In this document: one piece after another, positions 1 through 7,310 of the stretch
Layout of the letters: each line of letters begins with the position of its first letter
How positions within the stretch are numbered: the first letter of the stretch is position 1
From: Eggerthella sp. CAG:209
GTDB taxonomy: Bacteria > Actinomycetota > Coriobacteriia > Coriobacteriales > Eggerthellaceae
NCBI GenBank assembly: GCA_000436075.1
Contig: FR884576.1
Location: 1-12,202 of the forward strand
Length of the DNA stretch: 12,202 nt
Direction of reading: 5' to 3'
Translations under genes and position numbers: made by a program
The notes under the pieces: generated by a model
What the model saw: only the letters and a program-made list of their open reading frames with translations
Database searches by the model: none
Told to the model about the DNA's origin: nothing

Positions 1-30
1 TCCGAATCCCTCAAATCATGCATGACGAGC

Positions 31-161
31 GAATCTTGCCACGCTCGACGGATCCTGCTGGACGAACCCTGCCACGCTCGACGGATCCCGCTGGACGAAT
101 CCTGTCACGCTCGATGGCTCCACTGGACGAATCTTATCGCGCTCAATGGTTTCTGTCGTGC
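31..161. repeat. Four degenerate tandem repeats of about 33 bp
   Basis: Units lie at 31-63, 64-96, 97-128 and 129-161 (33, 33, 32 and 33 bp). The first two are nearly identical, sharing the core GCCACGCTCGACGGATCC, and the third and fourth are progressively more diverged. Each unit begins with GAA(T/C)C and most end in CTGGAC. A partial fifth element starting AAATC follows at 162. The 33-bp period equals 11 codons, but the 32-bp third unit shifts the frame, so selection for a repeat peptide looks unlikely. Function is unknown. Confidence 0.8.
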
Positions 162-321
162 AAATCTTGCCATCCCGCCCTGGCGGCTCCCGTTGGGCAA
201 ATCCCGTTGGGCAGAGTACGCTTGATGAAGCCAACGGCTTTCGCCTCCGCGTCCGCCATTGTCATTTCCACGAATGCCCTCTGGGGAAAAGCACCTGAAT
301 AACCACAAGCCCCAGTTTCAC

Positions 322-428
322 GGGGCACAATCCGCTGCGATGCCTCGGCTTCACGGGGCCCAGTCCGCCCAGAGTCCCAATCCCAAAGCGACCGGGGCAT
401 TTCAGCACTAGGGGCACAATCCGCTGCG
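322..428. repeat. Three imperfect direct repeats, core GGGGCACAATCCGC
   Basis: The exact 18-mer GGGGCACAATCCGCTGCG occurs at 322-339 and again at 411-428. A diverged copy, GGGGCCCAGTCCGC, lies between them at 355-368. The first two copies are both preceded by TTCAC. Start-to-start spacing is 33 and then 56 bp, so the array is not strictly periodic. It is a second repeat family next to the 33-bp array at 31-161. Role unknown. Confidence 0.7.
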
Positions 429-490
429 GAGTCCCAGCCCCGAAACGCCAAGGCTGCTTCAGCGCCAGTCATCAAAGCGCCCAGCCCGTT

Positions 491-1273
491 TCAACTTCTC
501 GAACCAAAAGCACGCAAGCCCAAACCACCAAGGGAAAGCACAGAGCTCATTAGCTTTTTCGCGCAAGCACTTTGGGGGTTGGCAACCACGCTTTCGGTTG
601 CGCCGCATTCGGCAACTTCCCCTTCATCGAGCACCAGGAGCCTATCGGCCAGCTCCGACACAAGAGCCAAGTCGTGAGTAATAAACACGATGGATTCCTT
701 GCCCTTCAACCGTTCGATGAGCGAAACAATATGTGCTTGGGTAGACACATCAAGGGCACTGGTTATCTCATCGCATATCAGCACCGAAGGGTTGGCAGTA
801 AGCGCCCTTGCCAATGCCGCACGCTGACACTGACCTCCACTTACCTGAGAAGGAAAACGCTGGTAAAAGCTCTCGTCTAAGCCAACCAGCTGAAGCTTTT
901 CAAGGGCCTGCTCCTTCGCTTCCGCACGCGTGGCACCAAAGCTGCGCGCCACCTCGGCGATGCTGGCGCCTAACGTATAACTGGGATCGAACGATTCCAG
1001 CGGCATCTGGAACACCATTTGAATGCTCGAATACACATCTTTACGTTGCCTGCGCGGCAAACCGAGGATTTCTTTTCCGAACAGGGAAACCGAGCCACCA
1101 TCAGACTGCTCAAGCAGCGTGATAACGCGGGCAAGCGTGCTTTTGCCGCTGCCACTGCCGCCAACAATACCCAAGCATTCACCCTGCTCCAAAGTGAAGC
1201 CCACCCTGTTCAGCGCCGGCTTTTCCATGCCGGAGAAACGCTTGGATACACCGTTAACCTCCAGCGCCTTCAT
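491..1273 (-). CDS. ABC transporter ATP-binding protein, DppF/NikE type
   Basis: This is the second ATPase of a peptide/nickel-class importer, 260 aa, acting at the inner face of the membrane. Visible motifs are Walker A GGSGSGKST (38-46), Q-loop Gln89 in MVFQMP, signature VSGGQ (144-148), Walker B VLICDE (164-169) and switch His200. Two positions are unusual for the family: the Q-loop is followed by Met where Asp is usual (FQDP), and the Walker B/D-loop reads DEITSALD rather than DEPTSALD. The catalytic residues are all present, so it should be active. Its ATG overlaps the upstream ATPase stop as ATGA, indicating translational coupling. It is the last gene of the operon. The CntF/NikE/DppF assignment is by family; substrate is not determined by this subunit. 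Confidence 0.93.
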   Translation of the reverse strand: MKALEVNGVSKRFSGMEKPALNRVGFTLEQGECLGIVGGSGSGKSTLARVITLLEQSDGGSVSLFGKEILGLPRRQRKDVYSSIQMVFQMPLESFDPSYTLGASIAEVARSFGATRAEAKEQALEKLQLVGLDESFYQRFPSQVSGGQCQRAALARALTANPSVLICDEITSALDVSTQAHIVSLIERLKGKESIVFITHDLALVSELADRLLVLDEGEVAECGATESVVANPQSACAKKLMSSVLSLGGLGLRAFGSRS

Positions 1274-2055
1274 CGAGCACCCCTTAGCTTAGGAACAGCA
1301 GCGATAAGCTGACAGGTATACGGATGCTGGGGGCGAGCAACAACCTGCTCGGAAGGCCCCTGCTCCACAACCTCCCCGTCTTTCATGACATACAAATACT
1401 GGGCCATGTGGGCTAACACGGCAATATTGTGGGAAACCACTAAAAGAGACACCCCAAACTCGCGATTTGCCGAAACGAGCTCCTCTACCACTTGCGCCTG
1501 AACCGCCACATCAAGAGCGCTGGTAGGCTCATCGGCGAAAACTACCTTTGGGGAATTCATCAGCGCAAGGCCAATAGCAGCACGTTGGGCCATACCGCCG
1601 GAAAGCTCGAAAACATAGCTGTCCAAAACCCGCTCAGGATCGGATAGCCCCAGCCTTCCAAGAAGAGACGCCGCACGCGCGCGAGCCGCCCCCTTCGAAA
1701 GCCCGCCACGCAAAAGGGCAGTTTCCTCGAATTGGGAGCCTAACGTGCGCACAGGACTGAAAGCCCGCTGCGGGTTTTGCGACACCAACGACGCCACCGT
1801 GCTGACGTAGGAAAGATGCTCGGCCTGCGTCATGCCGGAAACGTCTTTCCCAGCAAAACGAATGGAGCCGCCGCAAACCTGGCCCGCCTGCCCAAGCATT
1901 CCCAGCGAGGCGCGAAGCAGCGTGGTTTTGCCGCAGCCCGATTCGCCAACAATGCCCACAATAGAGCCCTGCTCAAGGGAAACGGTGACACCGTGAAGCA
2001 CGGCGTCACCGTTGTACGCAACACGCAAGTTTTCTATTTCGAAAATCGCAGACAT
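1270..2055 (-). CDS. ABC transporter ATP-binding protein, DppD/NikD type
   Basis: First ATPase of the importer, 261 aa. Walker A GESGCGKT is at 37-44, Q-loop Gln93 (VSQNP), signature LSGGM at 151-155, Walker B with DEPTSALD beginning at about 175, and switch His at about 209. The C-terminus has the HPYTCQLIAAVP element typical of oligopeptide/dipeptide/nickel ATPases but lacks the longer cysteine-containing tail of full-length DppD/OppD. The ATG lies 5 nt after the binding-protein stop codon, with TAGGG just upstream as a ribosome site, and the 3' end overlaps the next ATPase by 4 nt. It should pair with the 491-1273 product as a heterodimeric motor under the two permeases. Confidence 0.94.
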   Translation of the reverse strand: MSAIFEIENLRVAYNGDAVLHGVTVSLEQGSIVGIVGESGCGKTTLLRASLGMLGQAGQVCGGSIRFAGKDVSGMTQAEHLSYVSTVASLVSQNPQRAFSPVRTLGSQFEETALLRGGLSKGAARARAASLLGRLGLSDPERVLDSYVFELSGGMAQRAAIGLALMNSPKVVFADEPTSALDVAVQAQVVEELVSANREFGVSLLVVSHNIAVLAHMAQYLYVMKDGEVVEQGPSEQVVARPQHPYTCQLIAAVPKLRGAR

Positions 2056-2060
2056 ACACC

Positions 2061-3614
2061 CTACTTGTAAGACATCTGATAGTTCAGCCAGTCGTACTGA
2101 CCCTGCATAGCAAGGTTTTCAACGTCGGCTGCCGTAACGTCATTTACCAGCGTATGAACCATGTAGACATAAGCATGGTCATCGAGCGCGACCTGCTGGA
2201 TCTGCTTCACCAGCTCCTTCTGCTTGGCCTCGTCGCCGGTCTTCTTCAGCTGGCCAAGAAGCTCGTCAACCTTGGCGTTACTGTAATGACCATAGTTGCT
2301 GGTGCCATCGGAGCCCATAACCGCAGACAGGTAGGTGTAGGGATTGCCCGTGGGAAGCGTGGAGTAAGCCATGGTGCCAATGTCCCAGTCGCTGTCGGCC
2401 AAACGAACGGTGATCTTTTCGGCTACCTCAATATCAGCAGCGATGCCGATCTGGGAAAGCTGTGATGCCAGCGCTTCGCAGTCCATGGGCAATGCAGCGT
2501 TTGCCTGATAGGTAATCAGTTTCAGGGAAAGCTTCTTGCCATCCTTTTCCAGCACACCATCGCCATCGTTATCGGCGTAGCCGGCATCGGCCAGAATCTG
2601 CTTTGCCTTTTCAGCATCGAAGCTATCGCAGGTCACACCATCGGCATAGCCAGAAGAATCAGGGAATGCAGCGTGGGATGCTTCGGCGGAATTGTTGTAG
2701 ATGGAGCTTACATACGAATCGCGATCGACGCACATGTCAACGGCCTGGCGAACCGCATCATCCTGCATAGCTTCGCTCTTCATGTTGAAGTACAGCATAT
2801 GGGCACGAGCCTGATTGGTCTGATGCAAAGTGTACTTGGACGTATCGCTCAAGTTTCCAAGCTGGTCGTCTGCAACATTCATCAGCGCACAAACCTCGCC
2901 AGACTGCAGCGCGGATACCTTCGACTGGTCGTCGGTCAGGTACTTCGCATGCACAGTCTTGATTTTCGGCTCGCCCTGCCAATAGGAATCGTAGGCAGAA
3001 AGCTCAACGTCGCCATTGCCTTCAACCGAATCGATCTTGTAAGGGCCGGTGCCCACAGGCTCGTCTTCGGCAGCGCCCGAGTTCACATCGATGATAGATG
3101 CAACGGGCTCGGACAGTTCGTTCTTGAAGGCGGTGTTAAGGGAATTGGTGGTAACGGTAAGCACGTTGCCGTCAGCTTCCATACTGGCAATATCGAGCGA
3201 TTTCTTGGCGCGCTCGTTCATGCTGATGGTGCGATTCAGACAATCCGCTACCGCCTGAGCATTGAGCTCGTTACCGTTCTGGAACGTTACCCCTTCACGA
3301 ATCGTGATCTTCCACGTGGTATCGTTCACCATTTCGGCGGACTCAGCCAACATGGGCTGAGGGTCGAAGTTTGCATCGATGCGAAACAGCTGCTCGTAGA
3401 TGCCCAAATAGGAGCCCTGCCAACCCATGTAGTTATTGGTTGGATCAAGGTTGTACTCGCCAGCGTTGGAAGTCCAGGCAACGCTCATTTCATCGCTGTT
3501 GCTCTTGGAATCCGACGAGCACCCCACAAGCGCGCCCACGGCGCCCGTGCCCAAAGCACAGGCAAGAGCTACAGCGGCAATGCGCTTTGCCCACCTCTTC
3601 TTAGCTTTCACCAT
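2061..3614 (-). CDS. Lipoprotein substrate-binding protein, family 5 (peptide/nickel/metallophore)
   Basis: Extracellular solute receptor of the importer, 517 aa. The N-terminus is a lipoprotein signal: a basic start, a hydrophobic stretch at about 12-28 and the lipobox LVGC with Cys32. The rest is a complete SBP_bac_5 protein, with the WKITIREGVTFQNG region near 101-114, EPVGTGPYKI near 185-194, the NMKS/AVRQAVDM region near 277-294, a DNDGDGVLEKDGK segment near 348-360, and a YSNAKVDELL motif near 444-453. The start is supported by AAGGA seven bases before the ATG. It follows the second permease by 24 nt. Family members bind peptides, haem, nickel chelates, opines or opine-like metallophores. 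His443 is in the C-terminal lobe, but I cannot assign it as a ligand. The substrate is therefore open. Confidence 0.93.
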   Translation of the reverse strand: MVKAKKRWAKRIAAVALACALGTGAVGALVGCSSDSKSNSDEMSVAWTSNAGEYNLDPTNNYMGWQGSYLGIYEQLFRIDANFDPQPMLAESAEMVNDTTWKITIREGVTFQNGNELNAQAVADCLNRTISMNERAKKSLDIASMEADGNVLTVTTNSLNTAFKNELSEPVASIIDVNSGAAEDEPVGTGPYKIDSVEGNGDVELSAYDSYWQGEPKIKTVHAKYLTDDQSKVSALQSGEVCALMNVADDQLGNLSDTSKYTLHQTNQARAHMLYFNMKSEAMQDDAVRQAVDMCVDRDSYVSSIYNNSAEASHAAFPDSSGYADGVTCDSFDAEKAKQILADAGYADNDGDGVLEKDGKKLSLKLITYQANAALPMDCEALASQLSQIGIAADIEVAEKITVRLADSDWDIGTMAYSTLPTGNPYTYLSAVMGSDGTSNYGHYSNAKVDELLGQLKKTGDEAKQKELVKQIQQVALDDHAYVYMVHTLVNDVTAADVENLAMQGQYDWLNYQMSYK

Positions 3615-3638
3615 CTCGCTTTCCTTTCTTCGATGGTT

Positions 3639-4502
3639 TTATTTCTTTGCCCTTACAAACAGAGAGCTCTTATTTCCCAACACTTCGTTTACCGAATCGC
3701 CGAAATAATTGAACACCACAACCACCAAGAAGATGGCAAAGCCCGGTGCGAATACCGCCCAAGGTGCAGTCTGGAACCCCGACGCCGCCTGATTGATCAT
3801 GGCGCCCAACTCGGGCGAAGGAGGCGATGCACCCAAGCCCAAAAAAGAAAGTCCCGCCAAACTGAGTATCGAACCGCCGATGTCCAAGCACGCCGTAACA
3901 ATCAGGGGCGGAAGAATGTTGGGCAGCACGTGCTTCAGAGCAATTGCCATTCTGCTCAGGCCGCCAATAACTGCTGCCTGAATGAAGGGGCGCTCTTTCA
4001 GCGCCAGCACGGAAGAACGGGCAATGCGCGCAAAGCGTGTCCAGCCAGGAACCACCAGCGCAATAACCGCATTCTGCAAACCGCCGCCCAGAAGGCCGGC
4101 AATGGCAATGCCCAAAACCAAGGTCGGGAACGCCATGAAGGCATCAGTGATGCGCATTACCACGGAATCGAACACGCCGCCGATATACCCCGACAACGCA
4201 CCCAGAACCGAGCCGATAACAACGCTTAAAGCCACGACCGCCAAAGCGGCAAGCACGGTGGTGTGCAATCCCGTTAGCACACGACATAAAATGCAGCGCC
4301 CCAGCGAATCGGTGCCCATAAGGAATTCCCCGTCGGGTGCGCGGTTCGACAACGCAAGGTTGGCAAGTTCGGCATCGTGCTGGCACAACAAAGGCGCAAC
4401 GAACGAGAACGCAACGATAAGCAGCGCAACAATGCCGCAACAGAGCGCACGACGCCCAGCCAAACCGCCGCTTCGACGTTTACCCCTAAGCACGCACACC
4501 AC
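3639..4502 (-). CDS. ABC transporter permease, DppC/NikC type, GTG start
   Basis: Second membrane subunit, 287 aa from the chosen start, close to the usual length. It has an N-terminal transmembrane segment at about 20-40, the GTDSLGRC motif at 63-70 (usually GTDxLGRD, here Cys for Asp), a multi-span BPD_transp_1 domain, the EAA-type cytoplasmic loop around 155-195, and FLGLGASPPSPELGAMI near 220-236. No ATG is available at the proper N-terminus. I chose GTG at 4502 because AGGA sits eight bases upstream; GTG codons at 4499 and 4493 are alternatives. The gene overlaps the first permease by 17 nt. Longer in-frame starts up to 4610 would add a residue run read from inside the upstream gene and are unlikely. 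Confidence 0.88.
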   Translation of the reverse strand: MVCVLRGKRRSGGLAGRRALCCGIVALLIVAFSFVAPLLCQHDAELANLALSNRAPDGEFLMGTDSLGRCILCRVLTGLHTTVLAALAVVALSVVIGSVLGALSGYIGGVFDSVVMRITDAFMAFPTLVLGIAIAGLLGGGLQNAVIALVVPGWTRFARIARSSVLALKERPFIQAAVIGGLSRMAIALKHVLPNILPPLIVTACLDIGGSILSLAGLSFLGLGASPPSPELGAMINQAASGFQTAPWAVFAPGFAIFLVVVVFNYFGDSVNEVLGNKSSLFVRAKK

Positions 4503-5460
4503 CCCGCCTGTCCTGGGAGGCAGATTGCTCCAGCGCCAAACGGGCACGGGGGTCAATGCGAGCCTGGAGCAAGTCAACGCAAAGGTTGACCAGGACAAAG
4601 AGCACCGCAACGATAAGTACGTACGCCTGAACTACCGGGTAATCGCGCGCGAATACTGCCTGCACCGCATAGAAGCCGATGCCCGGCCAACTAAATACGT
4701 TTTCGATAATGGCGCTGCCGCCTAAAAGCTGTGCAAACGTCATGCCCGTCAGTACCAAAATGGTAGGTGCCGTAGCTTTCAGCACACTGCGAGACAGAAT
4801 GGCAACGTCGGAAATGCCGCGCAAACGTGCCGCTTCAACGTAATCCTGTTCCATTTCTTGCAACACAATGGTGCGGATCTGGCGGATGTACATCGCTGAT
4901 TCGCAAAGGACCAGCGTCAGCACAGGCAGAACCCAGCCAACACCCTTCATGCTTCCGATACTGGGCAACCAGTGAAGCGTCAGGGAAAATACAAATATTA
5001 AGATCAGAGCCATCAAGAAGCCCGGGACCGAAGCCCCCACAAAGGAAGCGAAGCGAATAATCAAATCAGTTGCGCGGTTCTTCTTCAGAGCACACAGGCA
5101 ACCAAGAGGAATGGACACCACAAGCGTGAGCGCAAGAGAGGTAACGGCCAAGAACAACGTTGCTGGCATGCGCGCAGCGATTTCCGATGCAACGGGCCGC
5201 CCCGAGCCGATCGATATTCCCAAATTCCCTTGGAATATCCCCGCCAACCACGCAACGTACTGTTCCGCCACAGGTCTATCTAGGCCAAGCTCTGCCCTTT
5301 TCTGGGCAACCACATCAGGGTCGGGCACCGTGCCGCCGCGCGACAAAAGCGCCGTAACTGGATCGCCGGGAGAAAAGTACATCAGGAAAAACGAGACAAG
5401 CGTCACCAAAAACAGCACCACCACAAGATGCAGCAGTCGCTGTACGATCATTTTTTTCAT
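4486..5460 (-). CDS. ABC transporter permease, DppB/NikB type
   Basis: First membrane subunit, 324 aa. It starts with the typical MxxxIxxRLLHL segment leading into transmembrane helix 1 (about 8-28). The YFSPGDPV motif is near 28-35, the periplasmic GLDRP segment near 59-63, the EAA loop YVEAARLRGI near 207-216, and the conserved FSWPGIGFYAVQAVF near 256-270. I start it at ATG 5460, seven bases after the methyltransferase stop, because longer in-frame starts reach back to 5586 inside that gene and add a non-homologous leader. ATG at 5451 is a second possibility. The Shine-Dalgarno signal is weak, so translation is probably coupled to the upstream gene. It forms the membrane channel with the 3639-4502 product. 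Confidence 0.92.
   Translation of the reverse strand: MKKMIVQRLLHLVVVLFLVTLVSFFLMYFSPGDPVTALLSRGGTVPDPDVVAQKRAELGLDRPVAEQYVAWLAGIFQGNLGISIGSGRPVASEIAARMPATLFLAVTSLALTLVVSIPLGCLCALKKNRATDLIIRFASFVGASVPGFLMALILIFVFSLTLHWLPSIGSMKGVGWVLPVLTLVLCESAMYIRQIRTIVLQEMEQDYVEAARLRGISDVAILSRSVLKATAPTILVLTGMTFAQLLGGSAIIENVFSWPGIGFYAVQAVFARDYPVVQAYVLIVAVLFVLVNLCVDLLQARIDPRARLALEQSASQDRRGGVRA
4511..4514 (-). promoter_or_regulatory. Ribosome binding site deciding the GTG start of the second permease
   Basis: AGGA on the minus strand, eight bases before GTG at 4502, lies inside the 3' end of the upstream permease gene. It favours 4502 over the GTGs at 4499 and 4493, which would have longer spacing. Confidence 0.5.
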
Positions 5461-5467
5461 GGGGCGC

Positions 5468-6961
5468 CTAGCGAACGGGCTTTCGCGCAACCACCATAAA
5501 CTGCGGAGCAAATTCATAGCGCTGCTGTTCTTCGGCAGTCCATACACGCGAAGAAACATCTTCAACTGCTTCAACTTCGAAGCCAAGCGAGCGAAGGGCC
5601 ATCACGTCCCACGCAGGGCGGTCCGCCGCAGCAATGGGCATGTCTTTCGCGAGTTCTTCCAGGACGTTGAAGATGGGTGAAGAACCCGTACCATACGCAA
5701 GGGCACGCTTAGCGTCCAGCGATTCTTCGTGGAGGTAGTGCCACCAGGAGGAATCGAAATATACCAGGTAGCCACCAGGGCGCAACGCATCGCGCCAGCT
5801 TTCCAAGGCCTCCTTGGCAACAGCCAAGTTGGAAAGCACGTTGCGGCTTACCACCACATCGAAGGTTTCAGAAACGAACGGAAGCTGATCGACGCAGCCC
5901 AATACCAAAGGAATTTCCAGACCCTGATGCTTTGCGTTCATGCGGGCGTGAAGCAGCATGCCCTGAGAAAAATCAACACCGCACACACGATACCCGCGCG
6001 ATGCAAGAGTAAGCGCCATGGCGCCCGTGCCGCAGCCAGCATCAAGAACCCAAGGTGACGTAACGCCACGCTGCAGGAGTTTTTGCTGAATGAGGTCGCC
6101 CCATTTATCGATGGAGCCATCGAGCCCAAACGTGTTGGAGCGCTCGTTCCAATAGTCACGTGTGGCTTTGAGCACGTTGAAGGCTTCGTTTCCCTCTACA
6201 GCAGCAACGGGTTTTTCCGCAGCCACAGCAAACAGAGGCGAAGCGCCATAAAGCTCATATTCCCAGTCCAGGTACACTTCTTTACCAGCATCTTCGATTA
6301 CCGTGATGCCGTCAAAGCCCACCTGTGTCAGGGCATCGGCGTCCCATGCGGGGCGCACTACCGACGAAAGGGGAAGAGAGTCGTAGTAAGGCTTGTCGTT
6401 GGTGCACACGGCTGTGTGGATGCCTGTTTTCCGATAATACGCCGCTTCATTTTCGCGTACCTTCTGCGCGACAGCTTCGCTGTAGAACTCGTGGTGCCAG
6501 TTCGCATCGAACACGAGCAGCTTTCCGCCAGGCTTCAGAACCTTCAGGCATTCACGATAGGCGGCAACCGGGTTCGGCAGCGTCCACGTAACGTTGCGCG
6601 TCACAACCAGATCGAAGGTTGCCTCGGGAAAGCTCAAGCTTTCGGCGTCCATATGGAGCATCACAGCGTTAACGCCGCGCTTTTCGGCATTCGCACGTGC
6701 GCACGCCAGCATGTTATCGGAGGTATCGATGCCATACACCTTGGCGCCTTCTGCACCAAGCGCGCAGGGAAAGAACCCAGGGCCGCAGCCTAAATCGAGG
6801 ACGGTTTTCCCTTCAAGGAAGCACCCCGCCAAGCGAGAAACCAGGGCGACCCACTTCGCCGAGCGGGAGTCTGCCAGCTCTTCGTTTACGTACTGATCGT
6901 AGTCATCAGAATCAGACCAGGAAAGTGATTCGTAATCGGGATCAAGCGCGGCTTCCTGCAT
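5468..6961 (-). CDS. Tandem two-domain class I SAM-dependent methyltransferase
   Basis: A 497-aa protein made of two complete methyltransferase units. Unit 1 (about 1-250) has motif I VLDLGCGPG (54-62), the acidic end of strand 2 GID (77-79), RNVTW (122-126) and LKPGGKLLVFDANW (142-155). Unit 2 (about 258-497) has VLDAGCGTG (305-313), GVD (328-330), RNVLS (373-377) and LRPGGYLVYFDSSW (393-406). Both units also share a C-terminal block, RPAWD..AL...GF followed by ED, near 203-224 and 448-467, so this is an internal duplication rather than fusion of unrelated enzymes. Both SAM sites look intact. Single-domain members of the Methyltransf_11/UbiE-like group are about 230-260 aa. The ATG has AAGGGG five bases upstream. 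It is the first gene of the importer operon and lies 7 nt before the first permease. Substrate unknown; it may modify the imported compound or a metallophore. Confidence 0.9.
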   Translation of the reverse strand: MQEAALDPDYESLSWSDSDDYDQYVNEELADSRSAKWVALVSRLAGCFLEGKTVLDLGCGPGFFPCALGAEGAKVYGIDTSDNMLACARANAEKRGVNAVMLHMDAESLSFPEATFDLVVTRNVTWTLPNPVAAYRECLKVLKPGGKLLVFDANWHHEFYSEAVAQKVRENEAAYYRKTGIHTAVCTNDKPYYDSLPLSSVVRPAWDADALTQVGFDGITVIEDAGKEVYLDWEYELYGASPLFAVAAEKPVAAVEGNEAFNVLKATRDYWNERSNTFGLDGSIDKWGDLIQQKLLQRGVTSPWVLDAGCGTGAMALTLASRGYRVCGVDFSQGMLLHARMNAKHQGLEIPLVLGCVDQLPFVSETFDVVVSRNVLSNLAVAKEALESWRDALRPGGYLVYFDSSWWHYLHEESLDAKRALAYGTGSSPIFNVLEELAKDMPIAAADRPAWDVMALRSLGFEVEAVEDVSSRVWTAEEQQRYEFAPQFMVVARKPVR

Positions 6962-6979
6962 CGCGTCCCCTTCTGCGTC

Positions 6980-7046
6980 GATGTTACTTCTTTTAGGACC
7001 GTAACATCATAGCATGCCGTAACACGTTCTTGAAATCTGTAACCTG
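6980..7046. promoter_or_regulatory. Candidate operator: GTAAC/GTTAC element cluster
   Basis: A perfect 8-bp inverted repeat, GATGTTAC (6980-6987) and GTAACATC (7001-7008), has half-site centres 21 bp apart, two helical turns. Further copies in direct orientation are GTAAC at 7019 and 7039. The exact 8-mer CCGTAACA occurs at 6999-7006 and 7017-7024. The cluster ends 19 nt upstream of the methyltransferase start and overlaps the candidate promoter, which is a repressor-like arrangement. The cognate regulator is not visible in the window, and I do not recognise the motif as that of a known metal regulator. Confidence 0.55.
7006..7034 (-). promoter_or_regulatory. Candidate promoter of the methyltransferase-transporter operon
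   Basis: On the minus strand a TATGAT hexamer (7006-7011, five of six to the -10 consensus) lies 17 bp after TTCAAG (7029-7034, a poor -35). Initiation would fall near 6999, leaving a leader of about 38 nt. The GATGTTAC half-site starts within this -10. The weak -35 leaves room for an activator. Confidence 0.45.
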
Positions 7047-7081
7047 CGAACGGCTTTTATGGAGTTGCAGGCAGACGCAAT

Positions 7082-7139
7082 CCATAAACGGCTCCGTCGG
7101 ATGCGGGTCGCTGCGACCCATAAACGGCTCCGCCGAATG
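7082..7139. repeat. Pair of 22-bp direct repeats
   Basis: CCATAAACGGCTCCGTCGGATG-like copies occur at 7082-7103 and 7118-7139, 36 bp apart, differing at two positions. They belong to no mobile element I recognise. Confidence 0.7.
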
Positions 7140-7193
7140 TATGCCACCGCAACCTACAGGGCATTTTCAACAAGGCAAGAACAGCCGCAACCA

Positions 7194-7248
7194 GCAAGCC
7201 CCTTTCTGCAAGGTGCGGGTTGCCATAACCGGCAAGCCGCTTTCTGCA
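7194..7248. repeat. Pair of 17-bp direct repeats
   Basis: GCAAGCCCCTTTCTGCA (7194-7210) and GCAAGCCGCTTTCTGCA (7232-7248) differ at one base and are 38 bp apart. Both are preceded by AACC(A/G). They resemble the 7082-7139 pair in period but not in sequence. Confidence 0.65.
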
Positions 7249-7310
7249 CATAACCCCCAATCCAAAGCGGCACATCTTTCGGCGCCCCAATAACGCGCCT
7301 AGCCTACGCC

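Larger units (their letters stand above)
1..490. other. Gene-free region downstream of the transporter operon
   Basis: No convincing gene is seen in this 490-nt stretch. It follows the last gene of the importer operon and is filled largely by two families of degenerate short direct repeats, at about 31-161 and 322-428. Open frames cross it on both strands, but they consist of repeat translation and low-complexity residues. A one-base length difference between repeat units breaks the repeat reading frame, which argues against coding. No GC-rich hairpin followed by a T-run was found after the last operon gene, so where that transcript ends cannot be told from sequence. Confidence 0.6.

Noticed and set aside
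31..428. CRISPR array
   Set aside because: The repeats abut or are irregularly spaced, diverge strongly, have no unique spacers of constant length, and no cas gene is near.
143..475. 110-residue minus-strand frame downstream of the transporter
   Set aside because: It crosses the GGGGCACAATCCGC repeats, is low in complexity and has no recognisable domain; a decayed gene cannot be fully excluded.
2673..4229. A 518-residue open frame on the plus strand
   Set aside because: It lies antisense to the binding protein and second permease, which have clear family motifs, and its own translation shows no domain; it is a GC-rich shadow frame.
491..5460. Firm assignment of the transporter as nickel-specific nikABCDE
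   Set aside because: The family includes peptide, haem, opine and metal-chelate importers and no diagnostic nickel ligand could be identified, so gene symbols were withheld.
5461..5586. Longer N-terminus for the first permease
   Set aside because: It would be read inside the methyltransferase gene and precede the normal NikB-type start; ATG 5460 gives the usual length.
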